Assembly: GCA_021820405.1 (NCBI GenBank)
Contig: JAKADQ010000002.1
Span: forward strand, 1-64,000
Length of the DNA stretch: 64,000 nucleotides
Source of the DNA: Thermoplasmata archaeon
Lineage (GTDB): Archaea > Thermoplasmatota > Thermoplasmata > Thermoplasmatales > Thermoplasmataceae
Reading direction: 5' to 3'
Every line of letters starts with the position of its first letter. Positions within the stretch are counted from its first letter, which is position 1. The notes beneath the pieces were generated by a model that was not told the DNA's origin, ran no database searches, and worked only from the letters and a program-made list of their open reading frames with translations. Below are positions 35,175-45,638 of the stretch, one piece after another. The position numbers and the translations under genes were made by a program.

Positions 35175-36477
35175 TCATATCATACTCCAGGGCATATGCC
35201 ATTTTGAAGGCTGCCATTTCGATCTCCTCCGGCGTGTGGGCCATGCCTATGAAAGAAGCCTCAAACTGCCCAGGTGAAAGGTATATCCCATTCTTCAGCA
35301 GGTTCCTGAAAAACTGGAAGAACTTCTTAACATCACTGGATCTGGCAGTGGAATAATCAACCACATCCTTTTCATTAAAGAATACCGTAAACATGTTGTA
35401 TACCCTGTTTACTCTCACCCCAAGGTCCTTATAGGGGCTTAATTTCTCTTCGATCCATCTGGCAAGCTCTATGGTTGATTCATAATTGCTCTTCTTAAGA
35501 AATTTGAGGGTTGCTATTCCTGAAGCAACCGTAAAGGGGTTGGCAGAAAAGGTTCCTGACTGGTAAATGCCACCTGCCGGGGATATGTTCTTCATGATCT
35601 CCTCTGAGCCTCCAAAAAGGCCAACTGGCATTCCTCCACCCAATATCTTACCCATGGTTGTAATGTCCGGATGCACTTTTATTAGATCCTGATAGGCGCC
35701 GTAATGGAATCTGAATCCTGTTATGACCTCATCAAATATCAGCAGGGATCCGTATCTTTCTGTAATTTCTCTCAAAAATTGAAGGAATCCCGGGGATGGG
35801 GGTATAACCCCCATGTTTCCCATGACAGGTTCAGTTATTACAGCGGCAATATCCTTCCCATATTTTTTGAAGATTTCCTCAATATTTTCCACATTATTGT
35901 ACTGGCCAACAATAACTGTCTTTGCGGTTTCCTCTGGAATTCCCTTGCTTGCAGGAACGCCGAATGTCATAACACCGCTTCCCGCATCCACAAGGGCATA
36001 GTCATGGGCTCCATGAAAACCACCTGCCATTTTAAGTATGAGTTTTCTTCCAGTATAGCCTCTTGCCAGCCTTATGGCATGCATTGTAGCTTCCGTTCCG
36101 GAATTTACAAATCTCATCATTTCAACAGAGGGCACGGCTTCCTTAACCATCTCTCCAAGAATGATCTCTCCCCTGGTGGGAACACCTTCCGGCACGGGAT
36201 TTCCCATATATTCCATGGTTTCGCTCAAAATTTCTGCATTTCCATATCCAGCAAAGTTTGCCCCAAAACCCATGGAAAAATCAAGGTATTCGTTTCCGTC
36301 TGCATCGAATATCCTGCTGCCTGAAGCTCTTGAGAAGTAAAGAGGATAGGGTTCATAAAATCTAACCGGTGAATTTACACCTCCTGGGAATAATTTAATA
36401 GCTTTTTTGAAAAGATCTTCTGAATTCATATGGGGGGAATTGCTATAAGGCAATTTATCCTTTTCATGTAATGGCAT
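35149..36477 (-). CDS. hemL: Glutamate-1-semialdehyde 2,1-aminomutase
   Basis: PGGVNSPVRFYEPYPLYF; MRFVNSGTEATMHAIRLARGYTGR; MGKILGGGMPVGLFGG. Confidence 0.95.
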   Translation of the reverse strand: MPLHEKDKLPYSNSPHMNSEDLFKKAIKLFPGGVNSPVRFYEPYPLYFSRASGSRIFDADGNEYLDFSMGFGANFAGYGNAEILSETMEYMGNPVPEGVPTRGEIILGEMVKEAVPSVEMMRFVNSGTEATMHAIRLARGYTGRKLILKMAGGFHGAHDYALVDAGSGVMTFGVPASKGIPEETAKTVIVGQYNNVENIEEIFKKYGKDIAAVITEPVMGNMGVIPPSPGFLQFLREITERYGSLLIFDEVITGFRFHYGAYQDLIKVHPDITTMGKILGGGMPVGLFGGSEEIMKNISPAGGIYQSGTFSANPFTVASGIATLKFLKKSNYESTIELARWIEEKLSPYKDLGVRVNRVYNMFTVFFNEKDVVDYSTARSSDVKKFFQFFRNLLKNGIYLSPGQFEASFIGMAHTPEEIEMAAFKMAYALEYDMNVGGDKNQ

Positions 36478-36587
36478 AATCTTTCAGGTGATGTGCTTTT
36501 AGGGATGATACTGATGAATTCATGGCGATTGCCCATGTTGTTGCCATGTATGGAAAAGGGTATGAAATCGGATTCAATTAGTGGCAG

Positions 36588-37583
36588 TTGAAATCCATCG
36601 CCATAAGGGTAAGGAGGGAGGAATCTGAAAAAATCCTGAGAATCATTTCCCGCTATGACATTCTCAGAAAGGATCTAAAGGCCTTTGAAAAGGAAGGGTA
36701 TGTACATTTTCCTGTCATTAAAAATATCCCTGAACTTGAAATGTATATTACAGAATCGGATTTTCAGGAGAGGCCTGAAAAAGGAATCAGGGAAATTCTC
36801 GTAAGAGAGCTGGGGGAAAAGGGCATGGATATTGGATGGCAGAGAATAGGAGATGCAGTAATTTTCAATGCCGGTTCAGGAATAAATGAAGGTATATGCA
36901 GGGAAATATGCCATAAAACAGGAGCAGGCCAGATATATGAAATTGATGGAAAAATTGAAGGGGATATGAGGAAACCTGAGCTTATTCTTATCTACGGCAA
37001 TCCCCATGATACCATATACAGGGAAAATGGGGTCAATTTTGTTTTGAACCCTTCAAGGGTCATGCTCAGCAAAGGCAACATTTCTGAAAGAGGGATACCC
37101 TATTACAATATCATAAGGCCTGAAAACGTCCTTGACATGTTCAGTGGAATAGGATATTTTTCCCTTCCGCTGGGAAGAAAATTCCAAATTAGATCAATGA
37201 CCTGCATTGATTTAAATCCCATCTCACTTGAATATTTGAAAAAATCTTACGAAAAATCTAACTTTGCATTTGATTTAACCGTCAGGAATATGGATTGCCG
37301 GAACTTTGCCTCTGATGAGAAGTTTGATTTCATATTGATGGGTAATTTTAAAAGCTTCAATTATTTGCCCCATGCGCTGAAGCATTCCTCCTCCAGTGCG
37401 GATATTGTCCTTCATCATCTTGAATCATCAGATTCACTGGATTCTTCCCTGTATGAAATCCTCAGAAAATGCAAGCTCCTCGGTTACAGAGCATGGATAA
37501 GGGATTCCCATAAGGTAAAATCCTATGCACCCCATATGTGGCATATATCCACACTTATCCATGTGGAGAGAAAAAGATATTAA
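36588..37583 (+). CDS. Trm5/TYW2-family tRNA methyltransferase
   Basis: ENVLDMFSGIGYFSLPLGR SAM motif, CIDLNPISLEYLKKSYEKSNF; no clear NPP catalytic motif. Confidence 0.8.
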   Translation: MKSIAIRVRREESEKILRIISRYDILRKDLKAFEKEGYVHFPVIKNIPELEMYITESDFQERPEKGIREILVRELGEKGMDIGWQRIGDAVIFNAGSGINEGICREICHKTGAGQIYEIDGKIEGDMRKPELILIYGNPHDTIYRENGVNFVLNPSRVMLSKGNISERGIPYYNIIRPENVLDMFSGIGYFSLPLGRKFQIRSMTCIDLNPISLEYLKKSYEKSNFAFDLTVRNMDCRNFASDEKFDFILMGNFKSFNYLPHALKHSSSSADIVLHHLESSDSLDSSLYEILRKCKLLGYRAWIRDSHKVKSYAPHMWHISTLIHVERKRY

Positions 37584-37614
37584 TAAAATTTAAAACGTAG
37601 TAGAGTATAAACTC

Positions 37615-37941
37615 ATGAAAATGGATAATAGAAGAAGCAATTATAAGGGGAAAAAACCCTTTCGTTCCAAAGAGGACAAGAGGCAGCCCCCATCGAAGAA
37701 AATAAAGAAACTGGATATGCGAAAAAGCGAGGAATTTAACTTCATGCTGATGAAGGCCATAGAAAACCTCCCGGATAGCATCAGGGGGTCAATTGCCGGA
37801 GGTGTTTACGCTGCTGCCTCCAGACAGGGCCTGAATGAGGCAAAAAACTTTTTGACAAAGAAGGGAGAGGAGGGTGTACTGGATGAAAAAACCCAGCGTA
37901 CCATATGGAATCTCCTTAACGATTATTCGACCTACAGGTAG
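37615..37941 (+). CDS. Small basic conserved-looking hypothetical protein
   Basis: 108-aa ORF directly upstream of DUF357-like gene in same orientation. Confidence 0.6.
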   Translation: MKMDNRRSNYKGKKPFRSKEDKRQPPSKKIKKLDMRKSEEFNFMLMKAIENLPDSIRGSIAGGVYAAASRQGLNEAKNFLTKKGEEGVLDEKTQRTIWNLLNDYSTYR

Positions 37942-37945
37942 GGCA

Positions 37946-38236
37946 ATGGACGAAGAACTGTCGAAGAGAGTTGAAAAATACATAGAAATAGAAAAAAGGG
38001 CTCTGGAGCAGATCAAGATAATTGTTCCGGAAAATTCTGTTCTGTATATATACGCAAAGGATTCTTTGAACATGATCAGGGCGTATTTTGAAGATGCCCT
38101 TTATTTTAAGGAAAAGGGTGATAATATAAATGCCCTGTCTGCATTGAACTATTCCTATGGGTGGATAGATTCAGGCGTAAGGCTTGGAATATTTAAAACG
38201 GACAACGATTATACCAAATTCACCTTTTTCAAATAG
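37946..38236 (+). CDS. DUF357-like helical protein
   Basis: MDEELSKRVEKYIEIEKRALEQIKI...DSLNMIRAYFEDALYFKEKGDNINALSALNYSYGWIDSGVRLGIF. Confidence 0.8.
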   Translation: MDEELSKRVEKYIEIEKRALEQIKIIVPENSVLYIYAKDSLNMIRAYFEDALYFKEKGDNINALSALNYSYGWIDSGVRLGIFKTDNDYTKFTFFK

Positions 38237-38252
38237 AGTGGATTTTAAAAAA

Positions 38253-39137
38253 TTAAGATGGGAAATTCCCTGAATCCATATTCATATATTTGCTACCTCT
38301 CTTTCTCCTTATGCTCTTTTTCAGGTCATCCTCGCTTATTTCAGGAGGTAGCTTGCCTCCGTTCATAAAGTCGTATAGAACATACTTGAATATATTTGTA
38401 TAGATGAAGTTAAGTACAGTTCCCACAACAATAAGCAATACGCCCACAGCAATGATGGCAATCAATGCCAGGAATGGTATGAGAGATGATAGAAGGATGA
38501 CGCTCAGGAAGATAAGAGCAATTCCTGAAAGTGTATAAATAAGGGTGTAAAGGTCAACGTATATTATTCCACCGAATGTTCTTCCAAAGTTTTTCAGTAT
38601 AAAGGATGTACTTTCCCTGATCGTTTCCACAGGTCCAGTTTTATTTTTAAGAATAACAGGTACGGCAAAATAGGTTGCAATGGCAATGGCAAAGGAAGCA
38701 ACCGCAGATATGAGCAAGGTTGCAATCCCCCTGAATCTTTTTTCTATGACTCTTATGATCATTGTCACAATAAAGTAAAAAATTGCCCATTCAAATGCAG
38801 GTTTCTTATATTCCCACGCCTTAGAAAGGGATTCCCCTATGCTTATGGGATTTCCATCAATGGAAGCCCTGTAGCCAATGAGCATTGCCATGAGAAAAAT
38901 CAGGGAAAAGAACGATACAAAAATGTAAGCGATAAGAAATGCAGCTATATAATAAACATAATTTCCGCTGGAAAAATTCAAGGGAATTGTAAAGAATAAG
39001 GCAAAGAAGGTTGCGATCATGAGCCCTGCTCCAACAACGCCTGATAGAATGGGATATATGTATGCAGTTTTATCTCTTTTAACACTTTTCCGAACTGCCT
39101 TTGCAATATGCCATCCATTTTTCATTCTTTCGAACAT
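38253..39137 (-). CDS. Multi-TM membrane protein, DUF6159-like
   Basis: Hydrophobic segments; GWHIAKAVRKSVKRDKTAYIYPILS. Confidence 0.65.
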   Translation of the reverse strand: MFERMKNGWHIAKAVRKSVKRDKTAYIYPILSGVVGAGLMIATFFALFFTIPLNFSSGNYVYYIAAFLIAYIFVSFFSLIFLMAMLIGYRASIDGNPISIGESLSKAWEYKKPAFEWAIFYFIVTMIIRVIEKRFRGIATLLISAVASFAIAIATYFAVPVILKNKTGPVETIRESTSFILKNFGRTFGGIIYVDLYTLIYTLSGIALIFLSVILLSSLIPFLALIAIIAVGVLLIVVGTVLNFIYTNIFKYVLYDFMNGGKLPPEISEDDLKKSIRRKRGSKYMNMDSGNFPS

Positions 39138-39408
39138 AGTTAAGGAAATGTCAGTATCTATAAATTATTTTTCATATTAAATTTTACAGAGAAAGTTTAT
39201 ATTATAGATGATCCCCCTGATATACTATCCAGATAATTCTAACATCTGGAGCATATACAGAAGAATACCACTCCAGGGTTCAAGCTTGATCGGGTATATT
39301 CTATCTCGGAAAAAAATGCTTACATGTGCAAAAAGAATAAATATATTTTAAGGATAAGGCAGAACCTCATAGATTGATATCATGAGATATCAAAGGACTG
39401 GTGAACTA

Positions 39409-39873
39409 ATGCCTGAACAGGAGAAAAAAGAAGATTTCCAATATATTGTTAGGATAGCTAACAAAGATTTGAACGGTGAGAGAAATGTCGTCCTGGCCCT
39501 GGCGGACCTCAAGGGGATTGGTATCAGATTTTCTGAAACCATAGTGAAGAAGCTTCAGATAGACAACGAAAAGAAACTTGGTGAACTTCCTGAAGAACAG
39601 ATACAGGAAATAAGGGAGTTTGTTGAGGCACAGGAATATGAAGATCTTCCCCCATGGATGCTCAATAACAGGAAAGAGCCTGTTAGTGGAAAGGACATGA
39701 ACCTTGTGAGTAACGATCTTGATATTCAGATGCAAGATAATATAAACGCGATGAAGAAGATGAGATCTTACAAGGGTATAAGACACGAAACCAAGCACAA
39801 GGTCAGGGGACAGAGAACAAGGAGCAACGGCAGGAAGGGTCTTTCTGTTGGTGTGCAGAGGAAGAAGGAGTGA
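39409..39873 (+). CDS. rps13: Ribosomal protein uS13
   Basis: YIVRIANKDLNGERNVVLALADLKGIGIRFSETI; YKGIRHETKHKVRGQRTRSNGRKG. Confidence 0.95.
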   Translation: MPEQEKKEDFQYIVRIANKDLNGERNVVLALADLKGIGIRFSETIVKKLQIDNEKKLGELPEEQIQEIREFVEAQEYEDLPPWMLNNRKEPVSGKDMNLVSNDLDIQMQDNINAMKKMRSYKGIRHETKHKVRGQRTRSNGRKGLSVGVQRKKE

Positions 39874-39878
39874 TATGA

Positions 39879-40472
39879 ATGGGAGATCCTAAATTTCCAA
39901 AGAAAAGATACTCAACGCCAAGGCATCCGTGGGAGAAGGAGAGAATTGATGAAGAAAGGGCTCTGGTAGTTAAGTATGGCCTGAAAAATAAAAAGGAATT
40001 ATGGAGGAGCCAGGCTGTTCTTGATTCCGTAAGATCGCAGGCAAGAACATTGCAGGCAAAGATCAGGTCAAACGATCCTGTTGCCATAAAGCAGCTCAAT
40101 CTGCTTCTGGCCAGGCTGAACAGATATAAAATTACATCGGATAATTCATCTCTTGATGACATACTTTCACTCAATATTGAAAACATACTGGAGAGGAGGT
40201 TGCAGACAATTGTTTACAGGAAGAACCTCGCTGTTTCCATAAAGCAGGCCAGGCAGATGATAACCCATGGCCATGTTTTGCTGAATGGAAGAAGAGTAAC
40301 CGTTCCTGGATTGATGGTTGAAGGCATGGAAGAGGATTCCATATCATACGTTGAGAATTCGCCCTTTTCAGATGAGACCCATCCTGTGAGGCAGCTGCTT
40401 GCAGGCGTTGCTGAAGAGGAGCAGGAAGAGAAAGCAGAAGATAAGAAAGAGGAGGTAGAAAAGAATGAATAA
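39879..40472 (+). CDS. rps4: Ribosomal protein uS4
   Basis: [51 protein letters not shown]4 domain. Confidence 0.95.
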   Translation: MGDPKFPKKRYSTPRHPWEKERIDEERALVVKYGLKNKKELWRSQAVLDSVRSQARTLQAKIRSNDPVAIKQLNLLLARLNRYKITSDNSSLDDILSLNIENILERRLQTIVYRKNLAVSIKQARQMITHGHVLLNGRRVTVPGLMVEGMEEDSISYVENSPFSDETHPVRQLLAGVAEEEQEEKAEDKKEEVEKNE

Positions 40473-40848
40473 GACCGGCATTGCACACATTTATTCTTCC
40501 CAGAACAACACCATAATTGTTGTTACAGATCAGACAGGTGCAGAGACACTTGCAAAGGCATCAGGTGGAATGGTTGTTAAAAACGACAGGGATGAGTCCA
40601 GCCCATACGCTGCAATGAAAGCTGCAGATCTCATATCAGAAAAGTTAAAGGAAAAGGAAATAACTGATCTCATCATAAAAGTCAGAGCACCTGGAGGAAA
40701 CAGATCCAAAATACCCGGACCAGGCGCACAGTCAGCCATAAGGGCTTTATCAAGGGCAGGCTTTAAGATTGTGAGAATTGAAGAGGTCACCCCTATTCCA
40801 CACGATGGAACAAAGAAAAAGGGTGGAAAGAGGGGAAGGAGAGTCTGA
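40465..40848 (+). CDS. rps11: Ribosomal protein uS11
   Basis: [51 protein letters not shown]. Confidence 0.96.
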   Translation: MNKTGIAHIYSSQNNTIIVVTDQTGAETLAKASGGMVVKNDRDESSPYAAMKAADLISEKLKEKEITDLIIKVRAPGGNRSKIPGPGAQSAIRALSRAGFKIVRIEEVTPIPHDGTKKKGGKRGRRV

Positions 40849-41711
40849 TGACTGGAGAGCCTGAAATAAAGATTCTGGAATTAAGGGATAGATTTATAAG
40901 GTTTGAAATCAGAAACATCACCATAGGGGCAGCCAATGCCCTGAGGAGGACACTTATTAATGATATACCTAAACTTGCCATAGATAAGGTAATATTCAGG
41001 CATGGGCAGATCAGGAGCAGTGATGGAAACGTATTCGATTCATCACTTCCACTCTTTGATGAGATGGTGGCACACAGAATTGGCCTTATACCAATAAAGT
41101 CAGATCTGAAGATGAATTTCAGGGAAGAATGCAGCTGTGAAGGAAAGGGATGCAGCCTGTGCACAGTTTCCTATAACATCAACAAAACTGGTCCCGGGCT
41201 TGTAACAAGTGGCGATCTCATACCATTCACAGGAAACACCGATCTTGTGCCAACGGATATGAACATACCCATCGTTAAGCTGGGTCCAAAGCAAGCCCTT
41301 CTTGTTACAGCAGAAGCCTATATGGGGAGGGCATCAACCCACGTAAAGTGGCAGGTAACATCTGCAGTGGCATACAAGTACCACAGGGAATATGATATAC
41401 CAAAGGATGACAATCCTGAATGGAATGAAATAAGAGAAAATTTCAAGGGTTCAGTAATTTCCGATAAAAACAATGTTATAACTGTAACAGATGACATACC
41501 GGCAAGGGGCATAATGGAGTTTATCAACAGGGCGGTGAGAAGATCGGTTGTGAATAAGAGGCCTCTTGTAACAAGGGAGGATCAGAAAAGATTTATTTTC
41601 CATTTTGAGACAGACGGTTCTCTTGATGCCAGGGATGTTCTGGTATATGCCATGAACAGAATACCCGAGAGGCTTAACGACCTTTATGAAAGCATAGTAA
41701 CTCCTGACTAA
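40848..41711 (+). CDS. rpoD: DNA-directed RNA polymerase subunit D (Rpo3)
   Basis: ITIGAANALRRTLINDIPKLAIDKVIF; EECSCEGKGCSLCTVSY Cys cluster. Confidence 0.95.
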   Translation: MTGEPEIKILELRDRFIRFEIRNITIGAANALRRTLINDIPKLAIDKVIFRHGQIRSSDGNVFDSSLPLFDEMVAHRIGLIPIKSDLKMNFREECSCEGKGCSLCTVSYNINKTGPGLVTSGDLIPFTGNTDLVPTDMNIPIVKLGPKQALLVTAEAYMGRASTHVKWQVTSAVAYKYHREYDIPKDDNPEWNEIRENFKGSVISDKNNVITVTDDIPARGIMEFINRAVRRSVVNKRPLVTREDQKRFIFHFETDGSLDARDVLVYAMNRIPERLNDLYESIVTPD

Positions 41712-41734
41712 ATTTTTAAACCATTAACCACTTT

Positions 41735-42514
41735 ATGTCCATGCCCTTTTTAAAAAAGTTCATTGATACCGGTAAGGAATTGAGCGAAAGGATTAATTCA
41801 CTTCTTTTGAGAGAGGAAAGGACAGGTTATACCGGAATGGGCGCAGATGGAACCCTCACATCAACACTGGACAGATTATGCGAAGATGCCATATTGAGAA
41901 GGATAAATGAACTTGATCTGCCATTTAATGTTATAAGTGAGGAAATCGGAATTCTTGACAGGCATTATGAGAAAAACCTTGTCATTGATCCTCTTGATGG
42001 AACTTACAACGCAGAAAACCAGATACCTGCATATTCTGTATCCATAGGCATAATGGGAAAGGATTTTGAATCACTGGAAGAATCCATTGTGATCAACCTT
42101 GCAACTGGAAACTATTTCTATGCCCTGAAAGGGCACGGTGCCTACAGGAATGAAACAAAACTGAAGGAAACCACAAGGAGGACCGGAGCAAGTGTCATAT
42201 ATTCCCTCAGAGGGGAAAACGTGCCTGAATTTTTGAGGGAAGGAATAAACCGAAGAAGAATACTTGGCTGTGCATCCCTTGAAATGGGATTTGTGGCGAA
42301 CAATTCTGTGGATTATGTTGCATACATTGGAAAGGACAAGGAATTGAGAAACGTGGACATTGCTGCGGGCGTCCTTCTTGTCAGAGAAACGGGAGGTTTC
42401 GTGCTTGATCAGAATCTTAAACCGCTCAACATGGGGCTTGATGTCAGGGTTAGGAGGAACATGATTGCGCTTTCAGCAGCTTACAGGAATATAATAGAGG
42501 GTGTAAGGGAATGA
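41735..42514 (+). CDS. Inositol monophosphatase / fructose-1,6-bisphosphatase family phosphatase
   Basis: VISEEIG, VIDPLDGTYNAENQIPAYSVSIGI, RNVDIAAGVLLVRETGG. Confidence 0.9.
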   Translation: MSMPFLKKFIDTGKELSERINSLLLREERTGYTGMGADGTLTSTLDRLCEDAILRRINELDLPFNVISEEIGILDRHYEKNLVIDPLDGTYNAENQIPAYSVSIGIMGKDFESLEESIVINLATGNYFYALKGHGAYRNETKLKETTRRTGASVIYSLRGENVPEFLREGINRRRILGCASLEMGFVANNSVDYVAYIGKDKELRNVDIAAGVLLVRETGGFVLDQNLKPLNMGLDVRVRRNMIALSAAYRNIIEGVRE

Positions 42515-43332
42515 GAGTGGCCTATATAGTGAGAAAAAACTGTCCAAGATGTTCCAAAATTGTTGAAAGGATTGACGCAATCCTTCCAGATGACTGGGAA
42601 AGGATATATGAGGATGAGTTAAGGCTTCATTTTAAGGATAAGGAGTTCAGGCCCCTGGATGAGATCAATGCAGACATACTTTTTATCATAGGGGGAGACG
42701 GTACAGTTCTTCTCGCAGCCCAAAAGGCAAAGGGTGCAATTCTGGGCATCAACATGGGTGCCCTTGGTTTCCTCAGCGAAGTTGAAATCGGGAGAGTGGA
42801 GGAGACAATTTTCAGGATCGTCAGGGGAGAGCACAGATTTGTGGAATTCATGAAGCTTGAAGTTCGGGTCAATGGTGAAATAGCAGGATTTGCAATGAAT
42901 GAGGCAACCATACACAGCAACAGGGTTGCAAAGGTGAGGAATTTTAAATTATACCTTGATGGTATCTTTGTTGAAAGGACAAGGGCAGATGGCATAATTG
43001 TGGCCACACCCATAGGGTCAACGTCCTATTCATTGAGTGCGGGTGGCCCCATTGTTATGCCCGCAACGGAAGCCATGGTAATATCCTATCTTGCACCTGT
43101 TACTCTGAGAATAAGGCCCATGGTTGTGCCCTCATCTTCCATTCTTGAAATTGCGGTTGCAGGGCAGGATCAGGAATGCACCATTATCCTTGACGGCCAG
43201 AAGGAAATACCCTTCACATCAAAGGATAGGGTCACAATCACAAGAAGCAGCAGGCCATTCAGATTCATAACGATCCGGAGGGATTTCTACTCAAAATTAA
43301 GGGAGAAGTTGTTAAAAGATGTGGTCAATTAG
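42511..43332 (+). CDS. nadK: NAD kinase
   Basis: IIGGDGTVLLAAQ; GINMGALGFLSEV; NEATIHS; DGIIVATPIGSTSYSLSAGGPIV. Confidence 0.95.
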   Translation: MRVAYIVRKNCPRCSKIVERIDAILPDDWERIYEDELRLHFKDKEFRPLDEINADILFIIGGDGTVLLAAQKAKGAILGINMGALGFLSEVEIGRVEETIFRIVRGEHRFVEFMKLEVRVNGEIAGFAMNEATIHSNRVAKVRNFKLYLDGIFVERTRADGIIVATPIGSTSYSLSAGGPIVMPATEAMVISYLAPVTLRIRPMVVPSSSILEIAVAGQDQECTIILDGQKEIPFTSKDRVTITRSSRPFRFITIRRDFYSKLREKLLKDVVN

Positions 43333-43681
43333 AAGAAGATTGTTGAAAATGGTCCTTGAGGCATCAAAGGACATATATCCAAAGGAGTTCGGTGCCCTTC
43401 TCAAGGCTGAGCATAATGTGATTTATGAAATATCCATTCTACCGGGCACAGTGAATGGGGATAGCCATACCATAATGTGGATGGGCTCAAAGCCAATTGA
43501 TTTTACAATTGTTGGATCAGTACATTCCCACCCATCTGGAAACATGAGGCCATCCGAGGCCGATCTTCACATGTTTTCAAACACAGGAGCAGTACATCTC
43601 ATACTTGGCTTTCCCTATAACATGGACGATTTCAGGGCATATAACAGAAAGGGGGAAGAAATAAAAATAGAGGTAATTTAG
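43319..43681 (+). CDS. JAMM/MPN-domain metalloprotease-like protein
   Basis: EFGALLK...VGSVHSHPSGNMRPSEADLHMF (H-x-H-P-x7-S-x2-D). Confidence 0.92.
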   Translation: MWSIRRRLLKMVLEASKDIYPKEFGALLKAEHNVIYEISILPGTVNGDSHTIMWMGSKPIDFTIVGSVHSHPSGNMRPSEADLHMFSNTGAVHLILGFPYNMDDFRAYNRKGEEIKIEVI

Positions 43682-44745
43682 AGATCTCTTTCCTCTGGGC
43701 CTATATATTCAGCGGCTGGCCTGATTAATTTATTGTTTTCTACCTGTTCTATGTAATGGGCATTCCATCCGAATATTCTTGAGCAGGCAAATACAGGCAG
43801 GTTGTATATTTCCTTAATGCCAAGGAAATCCATAAGAACTGCTGCAAACAGATCCACATTGGCAGGCAATCCCTTTTTTTCAAACATGTAATTCTCAACA
43901 AGCTCAGCAGCAATAAACTTTGGATCATCATGGGCGATTTTTCTCAATTCCTCCTTCACATACTGTGCTCTCGGGTCCTTTTTCTTATAAACCCTGTGCC
44001 CAAAGCCCATTATTTTCTCTTTCTTAGCAAGCTTCTCCTCCACAAAATTCCTTGCATCCTCCTCATTCTTTATGCTGCTGAGGTAGGAAAGAACCTCTGA
44101 ATTTGCACCTCCATGAAGGGGCCCCTTAAGGGTTGCCATTGCTGCTGTTACGGCAGAAACCGGGTCTGTAAGGGTTGAGGCTGCCACTCTCAGGGCAAAG
44201 GTGGATGCGTTGAACTCATGTTCCATGTAAAGGATCATTAATTTTTCCAGAGATTTCCAGTATTTTTTCCTTTCAGGAGATGCAATGAGGGAGAAAAACC
44301 TCTCTGCAAAATATTCACCTTCCGGTTCGCGGAGATGTTCTCCATAGGCAGCGTGGGCAGAATAGGCCGCTATTAAGGGAAGCTTTGCTTCCATCTGTAT
44401 GAACATATCATTGAAATCTCCATTCCTGTATTTGATGAGGGATGTGATACTCCTGAGATTTCTCATTATATCCTTTTCCTTCAAAATATCCATTATCCTT
44501 TTTGTATCATCGTCCAGTACCATGTTGCTGAAAAGTTTATTCCTGAAAACCTTTAATTCAGCATCATCTGGAAGTTTTCCATATACAATAAGATAGGCAA
44601 CATCTTCAAAACTTTTTCTGTCTGCAAGATCCACTGCCCTGTATCCTCTGTAAAGGAGATTTCCCGTGGAACCTGTGGTAGCAATGGCAGTGCTGTCAAC
44701 AACAACGTTTGCAAGTCCTCTTGGAACTTTTATTTCATCACTCAT
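43678..44745 (-). CDS. Citrate / 2-methylcitrate synthase
   Basis: LLYRGYRAVDLA; GPLHGGANSEVLSYL; MGFGHRVYKKKDPRA; ADLFAAVLMDFLGI-like C-term; clustered with prpB and prpD homologues. Confidence 0.93.
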   Translation of the reverse strand: MSDEIKVPRGLANVVVDSTAIATTGSTGNLLYRGYRAVDLADRKSFEDVAYLIVYGKLPDDAELKVFRNKLFSNMVLDDDTKRIMDILKEKDIMRNLRSITSLIKYRNGDFNDMFIQMEAKLPLIAAYSAHAAYGEHLREPEGEYFAERFFSLIASPERKKYWKSLEKLMILYMEHEFNASTFALRVAASTLTDPVSAVTAAMATLKGPLHGGANSEVLSYLSSIKNEEDARNFVEEKLAKKEKIMGFGHRVYKKKDPRAQYVKEELRKIAHDDPKFIAAELVENYMFEKKGLPANVDLFAAVLMDFLGIKEIYNLPVFACSRIFGWNAHYIEQVENNKLIRPAAEYIGPEERDL

Positions 44746-45638
44746 AATAATGTCCTCCTTTTAGATAAATCAGAATCCTCTTCTTCGTACTGGCTGTATC
44801 CTATTATTTCATAAAACCGTTTTCGGCTCATTATTTCATTTATAAAGTCTCTCTGGGTCCCGGCCCTGTAAAGTTTCTCATATATTTCTTCTGTCTTTTT
44901 AAGTATGCCTCTGAAGGCGGTGAGGGGGAATATGACCATATTGTATCCAATCTTCTCAAGTTCCTCCACAGACATTAAGGGTGTTTTTCCAAATTCCGTC
45001 ATATTCGCCATGAGGTATCCGGAAACCTTTTTCCTCATCTCCCTGAACTCATCCTCTGTCTCAAGGGCTTCTGTAAAAATGCAGTCCGCACCAGCATTTA
45101 AGTATGCTATGGATCTTTCAACAGCCTCATCAAATCCACCTGTGGCTCTGCTGTCTGTTCTTGCTATAATGAGGAAATCCTTATTTTTTCTTGCACTTAC
45201 CGCCGCACCAATCTTCTTTTCCATCTCTTCTACGGGCACGGTTTCCTTTCCGTTTAAATGCCCGCACTTTTTTGGCATTACCTGATCTTCCAGATGGATG
45301 CCTGCAGCTCCAGATCCCTCCATTACTCTCACAGTTCTTGTTACGTTTATGGTTTCTCCAAATCCCGTATCGCAATCCACAATTATGGGCATCTTTGTTA
45401 TCCCTGTAATTTTTGAAGTTTCCTCTGCAACCTCTGTGAGCGTTGTCATTCCAAGATCGGGCAGACCCATCATGCCAGCAACGCCTGAGCCTGAAATGTA
45501 TGCTGATTTAAATCCGGACCGTTCGGCAATTATGGCGGATATACCCGAGTATACTCCGGGAGCTACAACAATCCCTTCTGAAAGCTGTCTTCTCAATCCG
45601 GAGGGGCCCTCATTGATGTTGTCTCGTAGCCTGGACAT
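44742..45638 (-). CDS. prpB: Methylisocitrate lyase (ICL/PEPM superfamily)
   Basis: VVAPGVYSGISAIIAERSGFKSAYISG; VDCDTGFGETINVTRTV; EDQVMPKKCGHLNGK. Confidence 0.92.
   Translation of the reverse strand: MSRLRDNINEGPSGLRRQLSEGIVVAPGVYSGISAIIAERSGFKSAYISGSGVAGMMGLPDLGMTTLTEVAEETSKITGITKMPIIVDCDTGFGETINVTRTVRVMEGSGAAGIHLEDQVMPKKCGHLNGKETVPVEEMEKKIGAAVSARKNKDFLIIARTDSRATGGFDEAVERSIAYLNAGADCIFTEALETEDEFREMRKKVSGYLMANMTEFGKTPLMSVEELEKIGYNMVIFPLTAFRGILKKTEEIYEKLYRAGTQRDFINEIMSRKRFYEIIGYSQYEEEDSDLSKRRTLL

Noticed and set aside
36484-36580. Possible C/D box sRNA (GTGATGT...CTGATGA)
   Set aside because: D' and C' motifs overlap and no terminal D box with correct spacing is found
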